A stretch of DNA of 64,000 nt, taken from NCBI GenBank assembly GCA_947501445.1, contig CANMVS010000001.1, positions 1-64,000 of the forward strand, read 5' to 3'. Made by a program: the position numbers and the translations under genes. Below are positions 7,829 to 16,923 of this stretch, one piece after another. Numbering within the stretch: position 1 is the stretch's first letter; every line of letters begins with the position of its first letter. Under the pieces are notes generated by a model. It was not told where the DNA came from. It ran no database searches and saw only the letters and a program-made list of their open reading frames with translations. The stretch comes from an uncultured Rhizobiaceae group bacterium (lineage in GTDB: Bacteria > Pseudomonadota > Alphaproteobacteria > Rhizobiales > Rhizobiaceae).

Positions 7829-10291
7829 TCAGTAGAGGCCGCCTGCCCCCGACACAATGGCGCGATTGGCCTGCGGTGATACATTCAAAATCTCTTCCCC
7901 GGTGGCATATTCTTCCATGCCAATGACCGAAAAGAAGTCTGCGGGTCCGGTTCCGGGTTTGAACGATTCGTAGATTACATCCGGATCACCAGCGTTGGCT
8001 TCCATTCCGGTTTTCCGGTTGATGGGAATAAGCTGTAATCCGGGAGGCACACGAAAATCCACCGGCCTTTTGTCTTTCAACGCAGCCGTCATGAATTCAT
8101 TGAATATGGGTGCGGCAAGGCCACCACCTGTCGACCCGCGCCCCATTGGGGTGGGCGTATCAAAACCAAAGAAGACACCTGCAACCAGATCAGGCGTATA
8201 GCCAACAAACCATGCATCTTTCTCATCGTTTGTTGTTCCGGTTTTACCGGCAACGGGTCTGCCAAGCTTGACCTTACCGGCCGCTGTACCGCGAGAAACC
8301 ACACCTTCAAGCATTGACGTCACCTGATAGGCAGTCATCGGATCCAGCACCTGTTCACGGTTATCCACAACCTCCGGCTCTTCCTGATTTTGCCATTCAG
8401 TCACCGCGCAGGCATCACAGGTACGTTCCTCGTGCTTGAAAATCGTCTTGCCATAACGATCCTGAACCCGGTCGATCAAAGACGGTTTGATCTGTTTGCC
8501 ACCGTTGGCAAGAACCGCATAGGCTGAGATCATCTTCAGGACCGTCGTTTCACCTGATCCAAGCGACATCGCCAACAATGGCTGCATTTTTTCATAGATG
8601 CCAAAGCGCTCTGCATATTCCGCCACCAGGTTCATGCCCATGTCCTTGGCAAGGCGCACGGTCATCAGGTTTCGGGAACGCTCAATGCCCAGACGCAAGG
8701 TTGATGGCCCGGCTGAGCCACCACCATAGTTTTTGGGTTGCCATAATTCACCGCCTGATACCAATTGGATCGGCGCATCCAGGACGACCGAAGCCGGGCT
8801 GTAGCCATTATCAAGCGCTGCGGCGTATACGAATGGTTTGAAGGCCGATCCCGGCTGACGCTGCGCCTGTGTGGCGCGGTTGAATTGTGACTGCGCGTAG
8901 GAAAAACCGCCAACGATGGCCAACACGCGCCCTGTATGGGGATCCATGGCCGCTATGGCACCCTGAACTTGTGGCGTTTGGCGCAGGATATGTTTCGACT
9001 GCCCTTCGTCATCCTTGATTTCTTCGACATAAACAACATCACCCGGATTCAGTATTTCCGGCACCGTTTTGACCTTGCTGCGCTTGTTGTCTTTCTTCAG
9101 GCGGTAGGCCCACTCCATGTCGCCACCCGCAAGTGTAAGCGTTGTGCGATCATCGGCAAACTTGCCTGATTTCGAGCGCGCCGGACGCAGACCTACGGTT
9201 GCCGTATCCTCAGTCGTTTCCAAAACAACCGCCAGTTTCCATTCAGGTACATCACGCAAAGGAATGACCTTTGACAGTTCCACACCCCAGTCAGCACCCA
9301 TCTCGATTGTCTGAACCGGACCGCGATAACCCTGCGCCGTATCATATTTAATCAGGCCGTTGTGCAGCGCTTTGCGTGCAAGGCGCTGCAATCTTGGATC
9401 AAGGGTTGTTCTGACGGACAGACCACCTTCATAAAGTGCGTCCTCGCCATAGCGATCAATGACCTGGCGACGAACCTCCTCGGCAAAATAGTCGGATGCG
9501 AACAGATATGAACCGGTTGTCCTCGGGTTTACACCAAGTGGCTGATCTTTTGCTTCGATGGCGTCGGCTGTTTTGACATAGCCGTTGCCCACCATGCGGT
9601 CGATAACCCAGTTTCGGCGTGTAATTGCCTGGTCCGTCTTGCGGTATGGGTGATAGTTGGCAGGCCCTTTCGGCAGAGCGGCCAGATAGGCCGCTTCCTG
9701 CAGGTTCAGTTCATTGACCGATTTATTGAAATAGGTCAGCGCAGCACTGGCAATACCGTAGGAATTGAGCCCGTAGAATATCTCATTGAGATACAGTTCC
9801 AAAATCCGGTCTTTGGAATAGGCCTGCTCGATGCGATAGGCCAGGACCGCCTCACGAATTTTACGGTCTATGGACCGCTCCGAGCTCAGCAAAAAGTTTT
9901 TTGCAACCTGCTGGGTGATCGTTGAAGCACCGACAAGCCTCTTACCGCTTGAGTAGTTCTCCAGGTTGGTCAGCATCGCACGAATGAGACCCTTATAATC
10001 CAATCCGTTGTGCTGGTAAAAATTCTTGTCCTCAGCAGACAGGAATGCTGCCTTTACGCGATCTGGAATTGCCTGGATGGGCAGATAGAGACGACGCTGA
10101 CGTGCATGTTCCGCAATCAGACCACCATCAGAAGCGTGAATGCGCGTTGTGACCGGTGGCTCATAGTTGGCCAGCACTTCATAGTCCGGCAAGTCTCTGG
10201 TCACTTCGCTGACATACCAGCCAACGCCAACGGCAACCACGAGGAACAAAATTGTCCCAATGCCGAATAAATATCCAATCAGTTTGAACAT
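7829..10291 (-). CDS. mrcA: penicillin-binding protein 1A
   Basis: Bifunctional peptidoglycan polymerase of the inner membrane. One transmembrane helix (residues 5-28) anchors it. The glycosyltransferase domain follows (about 50-225) with catalytic Glu87 in SAEDKNFYQHNG. A linker/OB-like insertion spans about 310-440. The transpeptidase domain has Ser482 and Lys485 in PGSAFKP, SRN at 539-541 and a KTGTTNDEKD motif near 670. Length of 820 residues fits PBP1A. It is upstream of prfB and downstream of amiC on the same strand, a conserved Rhizobiales arrangement. No missing motif was seen. Confidence 0.95.
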   Translation of the reverse strand: MFKLIGYLFGIGTILFLVVAVGVGWYVSEVTRDLPDYEVLANYEPPVTTRIHASDGGLIAEHARQRRLYLPIQAIPDRVKAAFLSAEDKNFYQHNGLDYKGLIRAMLTNLENYSSGKRLVGASTITQQVAKNFLLSSERSIDRKIREAVLAYRIEQAYSKDRILELYLNEIFYGLNSYGIASAALTYFNKSVNELNLQEAAYLAALPKGPANYHPYRKTDQAITRRNWVIDRMVGNGYVKTADAIEAKDQPLGVNPRTTGSYLFASDYFAEEVRRQVIDRYGEDALYEGGLSVRTTLDPRLQRLARKALHNGLIKYDTAQGYRGPVQTIEMGADWGVELSKVIPLRDVPEWKLAVVLETTEDTATVGLRPARSKSGKFADDRTTLTLAGGDMEWAYRLKKDNKRSKVKTVPEILNPGDVVYVEEIKDDEGQSKHILRQTPQVQGAIAAMDPHTGRVLAIVGGFSYAQSQFNRATQAQRQPGSAFKPFVYAAALDNGYSPASVVLDAPIQLVSGGELWQPKNYGGGSAGPSTLRLGIERSRNLMTVRLAKDMGMNLVAEYAERFGIYEKMQPLLAMSLGSGETTVLKMISAYAVLANGGKQIKPSLIDRVQDRYGKTIFKHEERTCDACAVTEWQNQEEPEVVDNREQVLDPMTAYQVTSMLEGVVSRGTAAGKVKLGRPVAGKTGTTNDEKDAWFVGYTPDLVAGVFFGFDTPTPMGRGSTGGGLAAPIFNEFMTAALKDKRPVDFRVPPGLQLIPINRKTGMEANAGDPDVIYESFKPGTGPADFFSVIGMEEYATGEEILNVSPQANRAIVSGAGGLY

Positions 10292-10479
10292 CGTTACCTT
10301 ACCGGATCTGGTTCACGTGCGGACCTGAGTCGCGCCTGTCTCAATCATATACTGAGTAGATCAGTGAATGTGCGCAAAATAGGGCTGTCCCATTCAATGA
10401 TACCATAAAATACTCTTATGGTAATTTTATGTGGCAACATAGTCACATTTCAGCCAATTGGCGCATGAACTGATTGTGA

Positions 10480-11772
10480 TCAATTACTTACGCCATTTAC
10501 CTTACTGCGGAAGGCATCAATAGCTTCGCCCAGCAATTTTGCGGTCTTCTCACGCCAGACCGGATCCTGCAGAAGCTTCTCATCGTCGACATTTGACAGA
10601 TAACCGAGTTCCACCAGAACAGAGGGTACATCCGGTGCCCGCAAGACCCTGAAGCCTGCAGAACGGTGCGGATTATTGATCAGTTTGATGGTGCCATCAA
10701 ATGTGCCAACCACTGAGCGGGCAAGGTTGATGGAAAAAACCTGTGTCTCACGGCGGGTCAGATCGATAAGAATATCGGCAACGCCCTCCGGTTCACCTTC
10801 CAGGGACAGACCTGCGATAAGATCTGAACGATTTTCGCGAGTGGCCAATTGTTGCGCCATCTTGTCGGAGGCCTTTTCCGACAGTGTATAGACGGTTGCG
10901 CCGCGCACTTTTTTTAATCGTATCGAATCGGCATGGATGGAAACGAACAAATCCGCACCATGCTGGCGCGCAACCCGAACGCGCTCGGACAGCGAAACAA
11001 ATCGGTCGTCTGTTCGTGTCAAAATGACCTTCGTGTCCGGACGGACATCCAAAATCGACTTCAACGACTTGGCCAGCGCAAGCGTAATCTCCTTTTCCTG
11101 TGCACCATTGCGCCCCTTGGCGCCGGCATCGATGCCACCATGTCCAGGGTCGATTGCCACAATGAAGGGTTTGTTGCTGTCGTTGTCAGCCCCCGGCAGG
11201 GATACATTGGCAGTGTCATCAGGTGCTTTCGGCTGCCAGTCCTGTTTTTTTACAAGCGTGCCGAACTCCTCATCGGACGTGGCGGCGATATCAAACACCA
11301 GTCGAAAACTGTCATCCGCTTCATTTTCTATGATTTCGGCTGTTTCAACCTTCATCGGTCCAACCGAACTGAACACAATACGTGAGCGTCCGGGTGCCAT
11401 TTTGCCATATCGGATGTCATCCATCAGACCGCGTGCTTTGGCCGTGCTTTCATCGAACCCGAACACCGTGTCAGGCAAATCGATAACCAATCGTGCTGGC
11501 GATGCCAGAAGATGATAGGAATATTCCGGCTTTTGCTCAAATTCGATCACAACGCGTGTGCGCAATTCATCCCCGGCAACGCGAATATCGAAAGCAACAA
11601 GTTGCGGTGAATTTTCCGCGTTGACCTCTTCAGCAAGCGTCTTGCCGGCACAAACCACCAGCAGAACCAGTGCAGCAGTGGCCGCCACGCGAATAGACCT
11701 GCTCAACACATTGATCTGCCCAGACCAGACATTCAAAGCTGTTGGTTGCGAATTAATGCTCATTACATTCAT
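10480..11772 (-). CDS. amiC: N-acetylmuramoyl-L-alanine amidase (AmiC type)
   Basis: Periplasmic zinc amidase that cuts the peptide stem from glycan strands during cell division. An N-terminal signal region (AATAALVLLVVCAGKTLAE) is followed by an AMIN domain (about residues 50-150) that targets septal peptidoglycan, and a C-terminal Amidase_3 domain beginning at IDPGHGGIDAGAKG, whose His binds zinc; the second His is in FVSIHADS. ATG at 11772 is the first ATG in frame; ATG 11763 is possible and a TTG at 11832 would add a proline-rich tail. Such amidases usually need an LytM-type activator, not present here. It is divergent from rne. Confidence 0.92.
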   Translation of the reverse strand: MNVMSINSQPTALNVWSGQINVLSRSIRVAATAALVLLVVCAGKTLAEEVNAENSPQLVAFDIRVAGDELRTRVVIEFEQKPEYSYHLLASPARLVIDLPDTVFGFDESTAKARGLMDDIRYGKMAPGRSRIVFSSVGPMKVETAEIIENEADDSFRLVFDIAATSDEEFGTLVKKQDWQPKAPDDTANVSLPGADNDSNKPFIVAIDPGHGGIDAGAKGRNGAQEKEITLALAKSLKSILDVRPDTKVILTRTDDRFVSLSERVRVARQHGADLFVSIHADSIRLKKVRGATVYTLSEKASDKMAQQLATRENRSDLIAGLSLEGEPEGVADILIDLTRRETQVFSINLARSVVGTFDGTIKLINNPHRSAGFRVLRAPDVPSVLVELGYLSNVDDEKLLQDPVWREKTAKLLGEAIDAFRSKVNGVSN

Positions 11773-12537
11773 TATCTTTGACGGTACTCTCGGGCCTGTT
11801 CGTTGCGGGTGTGGCAATTTCGGTTTAGCCAACGCAGCGCAATCGCTTTATTTCAATTTTCGGGGTTTGTTTAACACATGACGCGCAATCCGAACCAGTC
11901 ATAAGCCGTGCATTTTTGTGCCAATTTCAGTGCAATCTCTATCACAAACGAACCATAGGACCGTTACGGTTAACCAAACATTTTCAGTAATGCGCGAAAT
12001 AACACATGAATTTCCCCTCCCCTTAACCCGGACTTCAAAGACTAATTGCAAACGTCAATTGCGGTTGCCTCTTGCCAGATTGAAATCAAGACCATAAAAG
12101 CGGAGGTGAGGGTTGATATGCTGACGGGATAGAACCGGCGAATCGAGCTGCCACCTTAACTGGGAATAATGGCGCTAATTTGCCATTCGTCTGACGTCAT
12201 AGTCTCTCAGCACCTCATGTTGAATCGATAAAGGTCGGGAATAGTTTCGACCGTCGAATTGCGGCAAAACAGCCGTTCGCTTCTTAACGGAAGCAAATTT
12301 CATCGGTCTGAAAAAGACCTTATGTTCATGTATTCCTGTTTGGAATTTTGATGGAAACGCAACCGACTACCCACTCCCTAAAGGCTCACCGGACTAGCGG
12401 TATTCCGGGCCCTGTTGGCGTAGCGCGGCGATTCCTCACAGGTTTTAATAATATCGGCAACGCAGCAGCACTATATGTACGGGCCAGACCGCCCGGCAGA
12501 GACAGGCTGCAGCCATGTGCCGTGGAGCATCTATTAA
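11773..12537. other. divergent regulatory region between amiC and rne
   Basis: About 765 bp without a credible gene. It must contain the amiC promoter and the rne promoter with a long 5' leader, a usual feature of rne because the enzyme acts on its own leader. I see an 11-bp palindrome ACCGTTACGGT at 11960-11970 and a small hairpin GGTCT-GAAAA-AGACC at 12305-12319. Their roles are unknown. Confidence 0.45.
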
Positions 12538-15411
12538 ATGACAGACAAAATGCTGATCGACGCGTCCCACGAGGAAGAAACGCGCGTCGTCGTAGTTCGT
12601 GGAAACCGGATTGAGGAATTTGACTTTGAATCGGAGCACAAAAAGCAGCTTCGAGGAAATATCTATCTGGCGAAAGTAACGCGGGTCGAGCCTTCACTAC
12701 AGGCTGCCTTCGTTGAATATGGTGGCAATCGCCACGGATTTTTGGCTTTTTCCGAAATTCACCCGGACTATTATCAAATCCCTGTAGCAGACAGGCAGGC
12801 CCTGATTGAGGCTGATGCTGAAGAAGCGCGCCAGGATGATGACGATGACGAGGGCGAAAAGCCCGCGAAGAAAAAAACACGCACCCGTCGTAGCCGCAGC
12901 CGCACCAAAAAGGATGCCGCGAGCGATACGGGCACCACAGAAGCCACTGCCGGCGAGACACAACCGGCTGTGGCTGCACCAGACGGCGAAGCAACCGTAG
13001 AACCAACCGTCGCACAGAGCGACGATGCAGATGCCGCCCAGCCACAGGCGACTGGCGATGACACAGCGGATACAACCCCGGTTGAAGCAGCACCGTCTGC
13101 AGATACTGAAGCGGCATCACAAACCGATACACCATCACAGGAACCCGATGCGTCGGATGATGATGTGCCTCCAACGTCCATCGCAGCCAGCATTGAGACT
13201 GATGAGATTTCAGAACCGGTTGTTGCCAAAGGTAGCGATGACAATGGCGATGATGATGACGATGAAGACGGCCCTGTCGAATCAGTCGGCGCTGAAGACG
13301 CTTTGGAAGAGGTTCCGGACCGCGGTCGCAAGCTGCGCAAACAGTACCGCATTCAGGAGGTTATCAAACGACGTCAGATTTTGCTGGTGCAGGTGGTCAA
13401 GGAAGAACGCGGCAACAAGGGTGCAGCGCTGACAACCTATCTGTCTCTGGCAGGTCGATATTCGGTATTGATGCCTAACACCGCTCGTGGCGGCGGTATC
13501 TCGCGCAAAATCACCAATGTGCAGGACCGCAAGCGCCTGAAAGAAGTGGCCCGCGGTCTTGAAGTGCCACAGGGCATGGGCGTTATCCTGCGTACTGCCG
13601 GTGCGAACCGCACAAAGACCGAAGTGAAGCGCGATTTTGAATATCTCATGCGTCTTTGGGAAAATGTGCGTAATTTGACACTGTCATCGTCGGCACCAAG
13701 TCTCGTCTATGAGGAAGGCAGCCTGATCAAACGCTCCATCCGGGATCTTTACAATAAGGATATCGGAGAGGTCGTTGTTTCAGGTGAAAACGGATACCGT
13801 GAAGCCAAAGACTTCATGAAAATGTTGATGCCAAGCCATGCCAAGGCTGTGCAGCCCTATCGAGAACTGCAACCAATATTCGCCAGATCGGGCATCGAAG
13901 CCCAACTGGACAAAATGCTGCAGCCGCAGGTGACGCTGAAATCCGGTGGTTATATTATCATAAATCAGACCGAGGCTCTCGTTGCCATTGACGTTAACTC
14001 TGGACGTTCCACCAAGGAACATTCCATTGAAGACACAGCGTTACGGACAAATCTTGAAGCAGCGGATGAAGTCGCCCGTCAATTGCGACTGCGTGACCTT
14101 GCCGGTTTGATCGTGATCGATTTCATCGACATGGAAGAAAAGCGCAACAACCGTTCCGTTGAAAAGAAAGTCAAAGACTGCCTCAAAAACGACCGGGCAC
14201 GGATACAAGTTGGGCGTATCTCCCATTTCGGCTTGCTGGAAATGTCACGTCAGCGTATTCGCGCCAGTGTTCTTGAAAGCACGATGCAGGTTTGTGACGC
14301 TTGTGGCGGCACCGGTTATATACGATCAATGTCATCTGTAGCGTTGCACGTATTGAGGACGGCAGAGGAATATCTGCTTAAAAAGACGACACACAATATC
14401 ACCATCCGTACGCTGCCGGAAATTGCGCTGTATGTGCTCAATCAGAAGCGTGACACGATCGTCGAATATGAAGGACGCTTTGGCGTTGTCATTACGGTGG
14501 AAGCCGACCCGTCAATCGGCCAGCAATATGTCGGTATTGATCAGGGCAGCGCAGTCGAATCGCCTGTGGTGATTGAAGCGGCGGTGCAGGTTGACACAGA
14601 CTTCAGCGATGATGAACCCGATGAAATTGTAGCCATCACACCTGAAGAAAATACAGACGATGAAGAAGAAACCGGCGGTCGCAAACGTAAAAGGCGTCGG
14701 CGTCGGCGTGGTGGTCGTGGCAACGACGAAAACAGTGAATCTCAGTCGGTAGAGGCGGCGGATAGCAACGCAATTGGAGATACCCCGCAGGACGCAGCGG
14801 GCACACAGGACGATACTCAAAGCGAAGAAGACGGTGAAAACCGCAAGAAACGTCGTCGACGCGGCAAACGCGGCGGCAAGCGCAATCGCGAGCTTGATGC
14901 AACCAACGGCACTTCGGAAGCAACGGATGCTGACGAAGTGACCGGGTCTGACAGTGCGCAGGTGGATACGCCTGCAACCACAGGCGAGGTTGTCAAAATT
15001 GAAATAATGGATGGTTCCGCGCCGGCAGCAGAAGCATCAAACGTTTCAACAGGTGAAGCTGAAGTCGTCGAAACTGTTGCTGACAAGCCTGCACCTGCAA
15101 AGCGGCGTCGCACGACGCGGCGCAAAACCACAGAAACTGAAAATACGGTTTCACCCGACAACGATACGGCATCAAAAGCGGCCCCATCGGCCGCGCCGAT
15201 TGTTGAAGTTGTGGCTGAGAGCGTTGTTGCCGAAAAGATTGAGGAAGAGGCTGCGGTGCAGCGTCCCAGAAGGTCAAGACGGCGTGTAACTGAGGTAGAA
15301 GATGCCACAGTTGAACCGAAACTAACCTCTACAAGCACAGCGACAGAAGAAGCTGCTCCCGAAGAGAAAAAGCCCAAAAAGGCAGGCTGGTGGCAGCGCG
15401 GGTTTTTCTGA
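12538..15411 (+). CDS. rne: ribonuclease E
   Basis: Endoribonuclease and degradosome scaffold. The 957-residue protein begins with the family start MLIDASHEEETRV. Its S1 RNA-binding domain is split: the first half covers about residues 38-82, then comes a ~175-residue low-complexity block rich in Asp, Glu, Thr and Ala, with a Lys/Arg patch, before the S1 sequence resumes near residue 262. Catalytic aspartates lie in AIDVNSG (about 485) and VIDFIDME (about 528), and the Zn-link CDACGG near 585 allows tetramer formation. The C-terminus (about 700-957) is disordered, with alternating acidic and Arg-rich stretches, as expected for RNA and partner binding. A strong terminator follows. Confidence 0.95.
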   Translation: MTDKMLIDASHEEETRVVVVRGNRIEEFDFESEHKKQLRGNIYLAKVTRVEPSLQAAFVEYGGNRHGFLAFSEIHPDYYQIPVADRQALIEADAEEARQDDDDDEGEKPAKKKTRTRRSRSRTKKDAASDTGTTEATAGETQPAVAAPDGEATVEPTVAQSDDADAAQPQATGDDTADTTPVEAAPSADTEAASQTDTPSQEPDASDDDVPPTSIAASIETDEISEPVVAKGSDDNGDDDDDEDGPVESVGAEDALEEVPDRGRKLRKQYRIQEVIKRRQILLVQVVKEERGNKGAALTTYLSLAGRYSVLMPNTARGGGISRKITNVQDRKRLKEVARGLEVPQGMGVILRTAGANRTKTEVKRDFEYLMRLWENVRNLTLSSSAPSLVYEEGSLIKRSIRDLYNKDIGEVVVSGENGYREAKDFMKMLMPSHAKAVQPYRELQPIFARSGIEAQLDKMLQPQVTLKSGGYIIINQTEALVAIDVNSGRSTKEHSIEDTALRTNLEAADEVARQLRLRDLAGLIVIDFIDMEEKRNNRSVEKKVKDCLKNDRARIQVGRISHFGLLEMSRQRIRASVLESTMQVCDACGGTGYIRSMSSVALHVLRTAEEYLLKKTTHNITIRTLPEIALYVLNQKRDTIVEYEGRFGVVITVEADPSIGQQYVGIDQGSAVESPVVIEAAVQVDTDFSDDEPDEIVAITPEENTDDEEETGGRKRKRRRRRRGGRGNDENSESQSVEAADSNAIGDTPQDAAGTQDDTQSEEDGENRKKRRRRGKRGGKRNRELDATNGTSEATDADEVTGSDSAQVDTPATTGEVVKIEIMDGSAPAAEASNVSTGEAEVVETVADKPAPAKRRRTTRRKTTETENTVSPDNDTASKAAPSAAPIVEVVAESVVAEKIEEEAAVQRPRRSRRRVTEVEDATVEPKLTSTSTATEEAAPEEKKPKKAGWWQRGFF

Positions 15412-15437
15412 AAACGAATAAACTGAAGACAATAACG

Positions 15438-15471
15438 AAAAAGCCGACCAGAATTTACTGGTCGGCTTTTT
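15438..15471 (+). terminator. rho-independent terminator of rne
   Basis: AAAAAGCCGACCAG, a six-base loop, then CTGGTCGGCTTTTT: a perfect 14-bp stem that ends in a T tract. It lies 26 bp after the rne stop. The A/T symmetry suggests it can act on both strands. Confidence 0.92.
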
Positions 15472-15520
15472 CTTTGCACCAGGCTGTGGAAGCCGCGAAA
15501 ACCTTCAACCAGGGTCTGTT

Positions 15521-15601
15521 AAGGATCAGGATTGCGGTGTCGGCCTTTGATATTGCTGGTGCATTCAGCTTTGGTCAACTCCGTCAAATCCTGAATTGCG
15601 T
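15521..15601 (+). repeat. dispersed two-hairpin repeat, copy E (diverged)
   Basis: Shares the GGTGTCGGCCTTTGAT core and the TGCATTCAG...CCGTCAAA...CTGAATTGC end with copies A-C. Its outer end (AAGGATCAGGATTGCGG) instead resembles copy D, so D and E may form a subfamily. It lies between the convergent rne and aminotransferase genes. Confidence 0.7.
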
Positions 15602-15616
15602 CAGGGGCACCTTGCA

Positions 15617-16801
15617 TTATACCAGCCATTTTTCCATTCGATCCAGAGCCTCTTTCATATCAGCTGTCGACCCCGCATAGGAAAACCGCAATGTCCGGTG
15701 GCCCTCCACCGGGTCAAAGTCCCTGCCCGGTGTGGCTGCTACATCAATCTGTGACAACATGGTCTGGCAAAACTGCATCGTGTCATTGGTAAACCGGCCG
15801 GCGTCCACATAGGCATAGAATGCTCCATCCATGGGCGAGGCAATCCTGAAACCAATTTCCGGCAGACGCTGTTGCAACAGATTCCTGTTGGCCTTGTAGG
15901 TATTCCTGATTTCTTCGAGCGCTGCTGTGTCTGTAAATGCTGCACACGCAGCAATTTGAGATAGTTCCGGCGCACTGATGTAAAGGCTTTGTGCAAGACG
16001 CTCGATTGGCCTGATGGCGTCCTCAGGCAATACCATCCATCCGATACGCCAGCCTGTCATGCAATAATACTTGGAGAACGAGTTGATGATCAATGCCTTA
16101 TGGCTGATCTCCAGCGCACAGGTTTCATCACCATTGAAACTCAGGCCGTGATAAATCTCATCGGACAGAAAGGTGATATCATTTTGCTCACAATAGTCGA
16201 TCAACGATGTTAACGCCGCTTTGCCCGTCACTGTGCCCGTTGGATTAGCGGGGCTGGCCAGCAGGACCCCGGAGATTTTTCCATGATCGCGCTGAGCCGC
16301 CGCGAGGGACCGGGCGCTCATCGTAAACCGGGTATCTTCACTGATTGGAATTTCAACTGCGACAAGACCCAGCGCTTTCAAAATATTACGGTATGCCGGA
16401 TAGCCCGGGCGGGTAATGGCAATGCGATCACCGCTGTCAAACATCGATAAAAATGCCAGATTGAACCCGGCTGAAGACCCGGTTGTAACTGCGACTCGGG
16501 CCGGATCCACATCAACCCCGTAACGCTGGCCGTAGTGCCGGGATATGCGCTGACGCAAACTGGCGGTGCCCAGCGCATCGGTGTAACCGATTTGTGATCC
16601 GAGCAGCGCCTGCCGCGCGGCTTCAAGTACATTTGCCGGAGCATTGTGTGCCGGCTGACCGACAGCCATTGAAATGACCGGGTGGCCGGCGCTTTTACGT
16701 CTGTTTGCTTCAGCCAGAACATCCATGGCATGGAAGGGTTCAACGTCGCTGCGCTTGGATATATGTGTCACAGTTGCATCCTGATAAATTACGTGTGCCA
16801 C
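15617..16801 (-). CDS. pyridoxal-phosphate aminotransferase, class I/II
   Basis: Cytosolic fold-type I aminotransferase of 394 residues. The PLP-binding lysine is in NSFSKYYCMTGWRIGW (about residues 235-250). Other landmarks are the PGYPAYRN loop, the SPANPTGT loop with the conserved Asn, the LSDEIYHGL Asp/Tyr pair and an Arg near LRFSYAG at the C-terminus for the substrate carboxylate. The substrate cannot be read from sequence; aspartate/alanine-type enzymes look most similar. Start is GTG at 16801 with AGG upstream. It converges on rne, with repeat E between them. Confidence 0.85.
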   Translation of the reverse strand: MAHVIYQDATVTHISKRSDVEPFHAMDVLAEANRRKSAGHPVISMAVGQPAHNAPANVLEAARQALLGSQIGYTDALGTASLRQRISRHYGQRYGVDVDPARVAVTTGSSAGFNLAFLSMFDSGDRIAITRPGYPAYRNILKALGLVAVEIPISEDTRFTMSARSLAAAQRDHGKISGVLLASPANPTGTVTGKAALTSLIDYCEQNDITFLSDEIYHGLSFNGDETCALEISHKALIINSFSKYYCMTGWRIGWMVLPEDAIRPIERLAQSLYISAPELSQIAACAAFTDTAALEEIRNTYKANRNLLQQRLPEIGFRIASPMDGAFYAYVDAGRFTNDTMQFCQTMLSQIDVAATPGRDFDPVEGHRTLRFSYAGSTADMKEALDRMEKWLV

Positions 16802-16923
16802 ACAAATGCCTGATTGCAGTGGCGATCACAACCATGTTGAATTAATCACATTCACGCGATGATGCCCGTACTGTGTGGGCATTGCGTTCAATTGGCTGCT
16901 AATGTCTCAAGAAGGAAACATGA

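Noticed and set aside
10402-10422. ACCATAA / TTATGGT hairpin between amiC and mrcA
   Set aside because: Weak AT-rich stem without a T tract in either direction; could be chance.
12348-12614. 88-codon frame upstream of and overlapping rne
   Set aside because: No good ribosome site, out of frame with rne and in the long leader. Composition does not look coding.
12774-13352. Long minus-strand frame rich in Ser and Ala opposite rne
   Set aside because: It mirrors the low-complexity insert of RNase E and has no independent evidence. The same holds for 14817-15479.
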